13,876 nucleotides of DNA from Smittium culicis (taxonomy: Eukaryota > Kickxellomycota > Harpellomycetes > Harpellales > Legeriomycetaceae). The position numbers and the translations under genes were made by a program. Of the stretch, positions 8,422-13,876 are shown one piece after another; the stretch's first letter is position 1; every line of letters starts with the position of its first letter. The stretch lies in NCBI GenBank assembly GCA_001970855.1, contig LSSN01003013.1:1-13876 (forward strand), read 5' to 3'. The notes under the pieces are model-generated. The model was not told the DNA's origin and did not search any database. It was given only the letters and a program-made list of their open reading frames with translations.

Positions 8422-8641
8422 TCATTAAGAAGTATGATTACTAATTCATTTCTTAATGACTAATCATTACGTCTAAGAGATTATTAATCTAGAAAATTCC
8501 ATTAAGTGTTTTCAACTGATTAAAATAATTTAGGCTTATCAAAAAAGTATTTAAAGTTAGATATTTTATTATATTAATTCCATATCAATAAAATATCCTT
8601 TATTCTATTTATACTTTTTATTATTTTTAAAAAAATCAACA
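8370..8641 (+). repeat. 5' LTR of the chromovirus (3' edge estimated)
   Basis: The left edge is firm because TGTCATGAACC at 8370 recurs at 13815. The right edge is an estimate: an LTR should end in CA, and TCAACA ends at 8641, giving about 272 bp. The partner LTR is cut too early to confirm it. The LTR is AT-rich, carries a 15-bp inverted repeat (8417-8431 with 8450-8464) and an AATAAA at 8587-8592 that could be a polyadenylation signal. The 66-base leader 8642-8707 contains no TGG, so a conventional tRNA primer site starting TGG is not seen. Confidence 0.75.
8417..8464 (+). repeat. 15-bp perfect inverted repeat (hairpin) in the 5' LTR
   Basis: ATTAGTCATTAAGAA at 8417-8431 is the exact reverse complement of 8450-8464, with an 18-base loop. 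The left arm recurs in the 3' LTR as the very last 15 bases of the window. If transcribed it would form a stable AU-rich hairpin; it could also serve as a palindromic binding site. Function is unknown. Confidence 0.85.
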
Positions 8642-8707
8642 TAATTGTTACTACCTAGTATCTAGGTCCCGACATTATTTTATTGCTCTTATTACTACCT
8701 ATTAACA

Positions 8708-9601
8708 ATGAACCAAGAAGAAGTTAACCACCTTATTGATGAGAATCAGAGGCTCTCAGAAGAAAATGCAAAATTAATTGCACTCCAAACAACTGCCAAA
8801 ATCTCTACAATTGCTCCAACCTTGGCAACCATGCCTAACGTACCGATTGCCCGCATATCCTTACCGGAGAGATACGACGGTGACCGTAGCCAGTTCCGAG
8901 GGTTCACCAACCAGTGCCGTCTCCTATTTTTTAGTTATCCCGATCAGTACAATTCGGCAACTAGTAAGGTCAGTCTAGTTATGTCTCTTCTGACAGGCAA
9001 TGCACTAAGATGGGCTAGTCCGTATATAGAAAAGGGCAGTTCAGTTCTATTTGACTACGAGTTGTTCATGATAGAGTTTTCCAAAGTATTTGACGATCCA
9101 CAGAGAACTCAAACCGCCAATGACGCCATAAGAGCCCTACGCCAAGGATCAACCCCGGTATCCATGTACGCCTCTGAGTTCAGAAGACTCATGATGGATC
9201 TAGATTGGAATGAGTCAGCTCTCGTATCACAATTTTCGGAAGGACTACACGATAGAATACTCGATACCCTAGCATTGTTTGAAACTCCATCCGACCTGGA
9301 GGGTTACATCAATGCCGCAATAACAGTCGACGCCAGGCTTACAAGACGCAAGGATGACAAATCCAGAAAACGCATGGGTACTCAACTACCAACCCCAGTC
9401 CCAAAACCTGTATACGAACCCATGCAGGTAGATGCTATTAAACGTACTGTCTCCCAAGCTGAAAGAGAGCGTAGAATGCAACTCGGCCTCTGCTTCTACT
9501 GCGGAGGCGATAATCACCAAGTCAACAACTGCCCCGAAAAATTAAAAAAGGGTAAACAGGGAAACTACCAGGTTCAGAAACAAATGGCAAGCCAGTTCTG
9601 A
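8708..9601 (+). CDS. gag: Chromovirus Gag (capsid/nucleocapsid) protein, 297 aa
   Basis: Gag packages the element RNA into virus-like particles in the cytoplasm. Residues 1-30 form a Leu/Glu-rich helix that may be a short coiled coil. Residues about 50-215 fit the Ty3-type capsid fold, with the recognisable block RYDGDRSQFRGFTNQC, then LLTGNALRWASPYIEKG and FRRLMMDLDWNESALVSQF. Residues 238-245 (PMQVDAIK) precede a single zinc knuckle with C262, C265, H270 and C275 (C-X2-C-X4-H-X4-C). The Lys/Gln-rich tail ends at TGA 9599-9601. The ATG at 8708 (AACAATGA) is the first after the leader. The frame overlaps the open pol frame (from 9556) and carries a -1 slip signal at 9559-9565, so pol is presumably made as a Gag-Pol fusion. 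No defect is visible. Confidence 0.93.
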   Translation: MNQEEVNHLIDENQRLSEENAKLIALQTTAKISTIAPTLATMPNVPIARISLPERYDGDRSQFRGFTNQCRLLFFSYPDQYNSATSKVSLVMSLLTGNALRWASPYIEKGSSVLFDYELFMIEFSKVFDDPQRTQTANDAIRALRQGSTPVSMYASEFRRLMMDLDWNESALVSQFSEGLHDRILDTLALFETPSDLEGYINAAITVDARLTRRKDDKSRKRMGTQLPTPVPKPVYEPMQVDAIKRTVSQAERERRMQLGLCFYCGGDNHQVNNCPEKLKKGKQGNYQVQKQMASQF

Positions 9602-9616
9602 ACCTACGTCCGGCTT
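9559..9616 (+). promoter_or_regulatory. Programmed -1 ribosomal frameshift signal between gag and pol
   Basis: GGGAAAC at 9559-9565 is phased as G GGA AAC in the gag frame, a canonical X XXY YYZ slippery heptamer. A -1 slip there enters the pol frame at 9565 with no stop; the pol frame opens only at 9556. Four bases downstream starts a perfect 10-bp stem, 9570-9579 (AGGTTCAGAA) with 9596-9605, which spans the gag stop. Loop bases AAGCC (9589-9593) can pair with GGCTT (9612-9616), giving a possible H-type pseudoknot, although the loop crossing the long stem would be only 6 bases. The same heptamer drives -1 frameshifting in the sushi-derived mammalian gene PEG10. Confidence 0.82.
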
Positions 9617-9756
9617 CCACCGAACTCAGTCCCAGAGATATTGTAAGCCCCTCCACGCAATTATCCTGTTCCGTACCAAGACCAGAACATGATCATCGTT
9701 TTCTTGTCCAAGTCACAGTACACTCTTCCTCCACTCCTAATTTTCAAATCAAGGCC

Positions 9757-12297
9757 ATGATAGATTCCGGCGCCTCTGGTATGTTTATTAATAAGAAGCT
9801 AGCTAAGGCATTTGCCATTCCCACAGTACCTAAGAAAGATCCCGTCTATGTTGAATTTATAGACGGGAGTCCACTGAATGAAGGCCCAATTACGCATGAA
9901 ACCATTCCTTTAAAGATTCAAATCACAAACGACCATTGGGAAGAAACAACATTTGAAATTCTCAGTAGTAATCACGCAGATATGATCCTAGGTCTACCTT
10001 GGCTTGAACGCCATGAACCAACCATAAATTGGGCAAAAAGAAAAATATTATTTGAAGGCGCTTACTGTAAAACTAACTGCGTCAGAATCACAAATCAAGA
10101 TATCAGGCCAATAACCAAGACAAATACCATGCCCATGCCCATGCCAATGACCAAGACAAATAACAAGCTCATGTCCATGCCAATGACCAAGACTAATAAC
10201 AAGCCCATGCCAATGACCAAGGCCAAGACAAATACCAAGACTACGCCAATGACCAAGACCACGACAGAATACCAAGAAATAACCATAAGTACCACAGATT
10301 TAGCCTCAAGACTAAATCATAAGTCAAGCAAAAATCCATACAATCATAGGCAAACGCTTACTTACACGCCTCAATCCTACGATACCCAAGTTAACGCTAC
10401 CAAAGAAAGCAAGAACGATAATCTACATCTAACTAAAGAACTTCAAGTTATACTAGCCCCGGAGTCAGATAACACCCCCTGTAACAATAATCATCACAAA
10501 GAACACCATGAACTACCTTCACCTGATTTGGAGGTTCCAGGTATACCCAACTATACAGATACCAAACCTGAGTCCGATTCTCAAGAGTCTACGTCTACTG
10601 ATTATTTTACTGATCCCCTCGAGGAGCTAGATACTAGTGTCACCTCCGATCACAAGGCATCTGCACACGAAATGTCTGAGACTACTTCATATACAATAAC
10701 AACTAACGCTGATCACCCCTCTGTTGACCAGCCTTGGTCAGACACAACTATTGACCTCGTCAAAAAGCGAAATCTAGATTATGAAGATATTAATTTCAAT
10801 CCTCAGTTTTCTTTTCCAGTAAAAAGGCAAAAACTCTTGGAGCCACACATGATAGGATTAATCACTCAAGCCAAACCCCGTTTAATGCCAACTACAGATA
10901 AGATCACCATTCCTTCAAAATATCTTGACTTATCCCAAGCCTTCGATAAACAATTGGCAGATTCCCTGCCTCCTCACAGACCATATGATTGTCCCATCGA
11001 CCTATTATCGGATTCCAAGCTTCCTTATGGTACCATATACCCACTAGCGCTAAAAGAAAAAGAAGCTCTCAAAGAATACATAGACACCAACCTAGCTCAA
11101 GGTTTTATAGTCCCTTCCAAGTCACCAGCAGCAGCTCCAGTATTTTTTACACCAAAAAAAGATGGTTCACTAAGACTTGTTGTGGACTATAGAGCCTTAA
11201 ACAAGATTGTAGTACGGAATAGATACCCACTGCCCCTGATGACCGAATTACTGGAACAAATTCAACAGGCTAAAGTTTTTACAAAACTTGACCTCCGCGG
11301 AGCCTACAACCTTGTCCGTATCAGAAAGGGCGACGAATACAAAACCGCATTCCGCACTCAATACGGGCTATTTGAATACAGGGTTATGCCATTTGGACTT
11401 TCAAACGCTCCTGCCACGTTCCAAGCCTTTGTCAATGATATATTTCGAGATATTCTTGATCTATATGTTATTATCTATCTTGATGATATACTTGTTTTTT
11501 CTGCTAATCAAGATGATCATACTAATCATGTCCGCACAGTTCTACAACGTCTCATCGATAATAAACTATATGTCAAATTGGAGAAATGCGAATTTGATAA
11601 AGATCGAGTTGAATTTCTCGGATATATAGTTACACCTGCAGGTCTATTAATGGATCCTTTACGAATAATCACAATCCAGAATTGGTCTCAACCCAAGACA
11701 GTTAAAGACATTCAAGTTTTTCTTGGCTTTGTAAATTTTTATCGACGTTTCATTCCTGGGTTTTCTAAAACGGTATTACCTATTACCAGTCTACTTAAGA
11801 AAGATGCGCAATTTATCTGGGGATCATCACAGCAGTCAGCCTTTATAGAACTTAAAGCACTCTGTACATCTGCACCAGTACTCGTACACCCAGACCATAC
11901 CAAGCAGTTTATAGTTGAATGTGATGCTTCTAATCACGCCCTTGGTGCTGTGCTCTCACAAAGACATGATGGTATAACTCATCCTGTAGCCTTCTATTCA
12001 AGAACCCTAAATCCAGCTGAGAGAAATTATCACATCTATGATAAAGAGCTACTTTCGATCAAGTGTGCTCTTGAACAATGGCGCCACCATCTCGAAGGTG
12101 CTGCCTTCCCTGTCTTAGTAATAACAGATCATAAAAATCTAGAGTATTTTCGATCAGCCAAAATCTTAAACCAAAGGCAAGCTAGATGGGCATTGTTTTT
12201 GACTCGATTTGATATAGAAGTCACATACAGACCAGGGCCACTTAATGGAAAGGCCGACGCCTTATCAAGAAAGAATGAATCTAAGGGGGGGGGGTAG
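9757..12297 (+). CDS. pol: Chromovirus Pol part 1: protease, reverse transcriptase, RNase H
   Basis: The frame is open from 9556, so translation most likely enters by -1 frameshift from gag. The ATG at 9757 lies just before the protease active site and is probably not a real start. Counting from it, residues 2-7 are the protease IDSGAS, and ILGLPWL at 77-83 is the second flap/strand motif. Residues about 118-170 are an MPMTKTNNK-type repeat inside a long low-complexity linker (to about 370). The RT spans about 385-690, with LDLRGAYNLVRI, the PFGLSNAPATF box and an intact YLDD at nucleotides 11476-11487. The RNase H at about 715-840 has CDAS, YDKELLS, ITDHKNL and GKADALS, so its acidic residues are present. 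The frame ends at TAG 12295-12297 directly after ten G; integrase follows in another frame. Confidence 0.93.
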   Translation: MIDSGASGMFINKKLAKAFAIPTVPKKDPVYVEFIDGSPLNEGPITHETIPLKIQITNDHWEETTFEILSSNHADMILGLPWLERHEPTINWAKRKILFEGAYCKTNCVRITNQDIRPITKTNTMPMPMPMTKTNNKLMSMPMTKTNNKPMPMTKAKTNTKTTPMTKTTTEYQEITISTTDLASRLNHKSSKNPYNHRQTLTYTPQSYDTQVNATKESKNDNLHLTKELQVILAPESDNTPCNNNHHKEHHELPSPDLEVPGIPNYTDTKPESDSQESTSTDYFTDPLEELDTSVTSDHKASAHEMSETTSYTITTNADHPSVDQPWSDTTIDLVKKRNLDYEDINFNPQFSFPVKRQKLLEPHMIGLITQAKPRLMPTTDKITIPSKYLDLSQAFDKQLADSLPPHRPYDCPIDLLSDSKLPYGTIYPLALKEKEALKEYIDTNLAQGFIVPSKSPAAAPVFFTPKKDGSLRLVVDYRALNKIVVRNRYPLPLMTELLEQIQQAKVFTKLDLRGAYNLVRIRKGDEYKTAFRTQYGLFEYRVMPFGLSNAPATFQAFVNDIFRDILDLYVIIYLDDILVFSANQDDHTNHVRTVLQRLIDNKLYVKLEKCEFDKDRVEFLGYIVTPAGLLMDPLRIITIQNWSQPKTVKDIQVFLGFVNFYRRFIPGFSKTVLPITSLLKKDAQFIWGSSQQSAFIELKALCTSAPVLVHPDHTKQFIVECDASNHALGAVLSQRHDGITHPVAFYSRTLNPAERNYHIYDKELLSIKCALEQWRHHLEGAAFPVLVITDHKNLEYFRSAKILNQRQARWALFLTRFDIEVTYRPGPLNGKADALSRKNESKGGG
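10111..10265 (+). repeat. Imperfect in-frame minisatellite coding MPMTKTNNK repeats
   Basis: The core ATGCCAATGACCAAG plus ACAAATAACAAG recurs with period about 30-36 bases. Units start at the ATGCCAATGACC occurrences near 10142, 10177, 10207 and, partly, 10245, and short ATGCCC triplet pairs expand the first one. The units stay in the pol frame, in the linker between protease and RT. The stretch is likely a fast-evolving disordered spacer made by replication or RT slippage. Confidence 0.8.
12285..12294 (+). other. G10 homopolymer at the RNase H/integrase frame break
   Basis: Ten consecutive G end the RNase H frame with TAG at 12295. The integrase frame, -1 relative to it, is open only from 12285 because a TAA lies just before (12282-12284). 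Frame switching therefore has to happen in this tract. Reading on in the -1 frame gives VDHAESRPIWQPKILLAAID, a natural entry into integrase. The break may be an indel in the element, a homopolymer sequencing or assembly error, or a slippery site. Confidence 0.8.
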
Positions 12298-12338
12298 ATC
12301 ATGCTGAATCACGTCCAATATGGCAACCTAAGATTCTT

Positions 12339-13814
12339 TTGGCCGCAATTGACATTAGCCCTACAGGGGATCTGATCAGCATAATCAAAGCCTCAAATAA
12401 AGTCTGCCCTGAAGCTCAGAAATTGTTAACCCAAAATAAGTCACTTAACCCTAAGATTACAGTACATGATGGTATACTTATGCATAATAATCAGATCTAC
12501 GTACCCGAACCGCACCGCATCAAAGTCCTTGAATTATGCCACGACTCTTTACTTGCTGGCCACTTTGGCAGATCAAAGACTCATGATCTTATATCCCGTA
12601 AATTTTGGTGGCCAGGCATGAAGAAAACTATCCAAGTCTATATCGACACCTGTGAGACATGCAGCCGAGCTAAACATGTTACATCCAAACCGTTAGGTCT
12701 CCTTAAACCGCTTAGTACTCCCAATGGACCATGGGAAGCTATATCAATGGATTTTATTGTTGAGCTACCTCGCTCAAATGGAAACGCGGTGATTCTAGTA
12801 GTAGTTGACCGCTTAACCAAGATGGCACATTTTATTCCGTTAAAAAGTACTCCTAGTGCGATGGAAACAGCTTCTAAGTTTATGGACTATGTGTTTAAAT
12901 TCCATGGTATGCCTCAAAGTATAGTTTCTGGTCGTGGAACACAGTTTTTATCCAAGTTCTGGAAAGAACTCACAAATCTCCTCAACATCAAGCTATATAA
13001 ATCTACCTCTTACCACCCTCAGTCTGACGGACAGACTGAGCGTGTCAACCAAATACTCGAACAATACTTGAGATGTTTTATCAACTACCAGCAAGATAAC
13101 TGGTCTACGCTCCTACCTATGGCTGAGTTTGCGTACAACAACGCCATACACTCTTCAACCAAGATCAGCCCATTTAAAGCTAATTATGGTTATGATCCTC
13201 ATCTAACCATCAACTCAATTGCTGCTTCAAATGTTCCCAGTGCAGCCGAGTTTGCCTCTAATCTCAATTCTATTCAAGAACAGCTAAAGAAAAACCTAGA
13301 TCAAGCTAAAATAGTTTACAAAAGGTTTGCTGACAAGAAAAGAAAAATACACACATTCCAAGTTGGATCCAAGGTTTGGTTGTCTACAACAAACATAAAG
13401 ACTTCCCGTCCTTCTAATAAGCTTGATAACAGATATATTGGACCGTTCAAAATAATAGAAATGATTAACCCAGTTGCTGCAAAACTATCGTTACCCGTAG
13501 CAATGAAAATACATCCTGTTTTCCATGTCTCCTTGTTGAAGCTATATAAGCCCTCGTTTGAAATAAACCGTAAGCAGATTGAACCACCACTTCCAATAGT
13601 TGTCAACAGTCATGAAGAGTTTGAAGTATCAGAAATCTTAGACTCTAAGTTATTCAAAGGAAAACTTATGTATCTAATAGATTGGAAAGGATACCCTCCA
13701 GAAGACCGAACTTGGGAATATTGTACTGACGTCCACGCACCAAGACTTGTTTACAAATTCCACTCAACATATCCAGAGAAGCCGAGACCAAGAGAACAGC
13801 TTAGTGAGGGGTAA
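12339..13814 (+). CDS. pol: Chromovirus Pol part 2: integrase with chromodomain, second catalytic Asp is Gly
   Basis: The frame is open from 12285. The codon at 12339 is TTG, so it is not a likely eukaryotic start; the first in-frame ATG is at 12480. This part would normally be translated as a continuation of the RT/RNase H. The zinc-binding HHCC motif uses His codons at 12540 and 12561 and Cys codons at 12651 and 12660 (H-X6-H-X29-C-X2-C). The catalytic core has Asp at 12750 (SMDFI) and Glu at 13038 (QTERVN), but the middle Asp is Gly (GGT, 12930-12932, in IVSGRGTQF). Spacing of 60 and X35 matches DD35E. The GPY/F-type motif YIGPFKI lies near 13440. The chromodomain at about 13617-13780 has F, W and W at the aromatic-cage positions (FEVSEIL, LIDWKGYPPEDRTWEY). 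It would guide insertion to methylated-histone chromatin. The stop codon at 13812 abuts the 3' LTR. Confidence 0.9.
   Translation: MAAIDISPTGDLISIIKASNKVCPEAQKLLTQNKSLNPKITVHDGILMHNNQIYVPEPHRIKVLELCHDSLLAGHFGRSKTHDLISRKFWWPGMKKTIQVYIDTCETCSRAKHVTSKPLGLLKPLSTPNGPWEAISMDFIVELPRSNGNAVILVVVDRLTKMAHFIPLKSTPSAMETASKFMDYVFKFHGMPQSIVSGRGTQFLSKFWKELTNLLNIKLYKSTSYHPQSDGQTERVNQILEQYLRCFINYQQDNWSTLLPMAEFAYNNAIHSSTKISPFKANYGYDPHLTINSIAASNVPSAAEFASNLNSIQEQLKKNLDQAKIVYKRFADKKRKIHTFQVGSKVWLSTTNIKTSRPSNKLDNRYIGPFKIIEMINPVAAKLSLPVAMKIHPVFHVSLLKLYKPSFEINRKQIEPPLPIVVNSHEEFEVSEILDSKLFKGKLMYLIDWKGYPPEDRTWEYCTDVHAPRLVYKFHSTYPEKPRPREQLSEG
13804..13814 (+). promoter_or_regulatory. Candidate polypurine tract for plus-strand priming
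   Basis: GTGAGGGGTAA directly precedes the 3' LTR start at 13815. A G-rich purine run just upstream of the 3' LTR is the standard RNase H-resistant plus-strand primer of LTR retrotransposons. Here it overlaps the last codons and stop of pol. The purine core GAGGGG (13806-13811) is short, and the trailing TAA makes the exact primer end uncertain. Confidence 0.55.
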
Positions 13815-13876
13815 TGTCATGAACCAATCATGGCATACGGAATCAATCACGTTCCTTGTGTATTAGTCATTAAGAA
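13815..13876 (+). repeat. Start of the 3' LTR, truncated by the window end
   Basis: All 62 bases are identical to 8370-8431, the first 62 bases of the 5' LTR. The window stops exactly at the end of the left arm of the LTR hairpin, which suggests a contig that ends in a repeat. Because only the first 62 bases are present, LTR length, U3/R/U5 borders and target-site duplication cannot be verified here. Confidence 0.95.

Larger units (their letters stand above)
8370..13876 (+). mobile_element. Ty3/Gypsy chromovirus (LTR retrotransposon), 3' LTR cut by window end
   Basis: The element has an LTR starting TGTCATGAACC at 8370, gag with a CCHC knuckle, a -1 frame pol with protease, RT, RNase H, integrase and a C-terminal chromodomain. 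The same LTR start recurs at 13815 directly after the pol stop. The first 62 bases of both LTRs are identical, so the insertion is probably recent. Order PR-RT-RH-IN plus the chromodomain places it in the chromovirus branch of Ty3/Gypsy (Metaviridae-type). It inserted into a DIRS-like RT; the base string just before the 5' LTR is AAGAT (8365-8369), which would be the 5-bp target duplication to look for after the 3' LTR. Two defects are seen: a frame break at a G10 run (12285-12294) and Gly in place of the second integrase Asp (12930-12932). Confidence 0.97.

Noticed and set aside
8521..8682. Self-priming pair TAAAATAAT (8521) with ATTATTTTA (8674)
   Set aside because: Only nine A/T pairs in an AT-rich stretch, expected by chance, and not placed directly after a confirmed LTR end.
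9544..9550. A AAA AAG slippery heptamer in gag
   Set aside because: A -1 slip there meets TAA at 9553 at once, so it cannot yield Gag-Pol. GGGAAAC at 9559 is the workable site.
10048..10295. Minus-strand frames with GHWHGHG and VLVIGMG repeats
   Set aside because: They are the antisense of the MPMTKTNNK minisatellite; the repetitive look comes from that repeat.
11288..11629. 113-codon frame within the chromovirus RT
   Set aside because: A shifted reading of the RT domain; the true frame carries YLDD and flanking blocks.
1..13876. CRISPR arrays, tRNA or rRNA genes, bacterial operons
   Set aside because: No regularly spaced direct repeats with unique spacers, no cloverleaf with an anticodon arm and T-loop, and no bacterial-style gene packing were seen.

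Overview
The window looks like nuclear DNA of an AT-rich, early-diverging fungus. The basis is one intron-less F-box/leucine-rich-repeat gene in very AT-rich flanks, a chromodomain-bearing Ty3/Gypsy element, and two DIRS-type (tyrosine-recombinase) retrotransposon remnants. A Zoopagomycota/Harpellales gut fungus such as Smittium would fit, but that placement is inference. No bacterial or viral genome features are visible.

Layout. Bases 1-552 are non-coding upstream sequence with a TATA-like box. Bases 553-1956 hold the F-box/LRR gene, the only likely host gene. Bases 1957-3650 are non-coding and very AT-rich, with one notable 21-bp inverted repeat pair. Bases 3651 to about 6345 carry, on the minus strand, a heavily decayed DIRS-like pol: reverse transcriptase, RNase H and tyrosine recombinase can each be read, but only across many stops and frame changes. 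Bases 6346-6559 are a short AT-rich leader. Bases 6560-8369 are the 5' part of a second, much better preserved and GC-richer DIRS-like element on the plus strand: gag with one TAG, then RT with a mutated YLDD box. Its RT is cut at base 8370 by a Ty3/Gypsy chromovirus, which runs to the end of the window. That element has a 5' LTR, gag, protease-RT-RNase H, integrase and chromodomain. Its 3' LTR is present only as its first 62 bases, identical to the start of the 5' LTR.

The order of events can be read from nesting and decay. The minus-strand DIRS is oldest, the plus-strand DIRS is younger and lies head-to-head with it, and the chromovirus is youngest because it interrupts the plus-strand DIRS. 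None of the three is obviously autonomous now. The chromovirus has identical LTR ends as far as visible, an intact RT/RNase H and a well-formed -1 frameshift signal between gag and pol. However, its pol frame is broken at a run of ten G, and the second catalytic Asp of integrase is Gly.

The most interesting items are the gag-pol frameshift cassette (GGGAAAC heptamer plus a perfect 10-bp stem and a possible pseudoknot), a roughly 130-nt near-perfect palindrome inside the open DIRS pol frame, the D-to-G integrase change, and the cryptic minus-strand DIRS relict. I did not find a convincing new defence or metabolic system.
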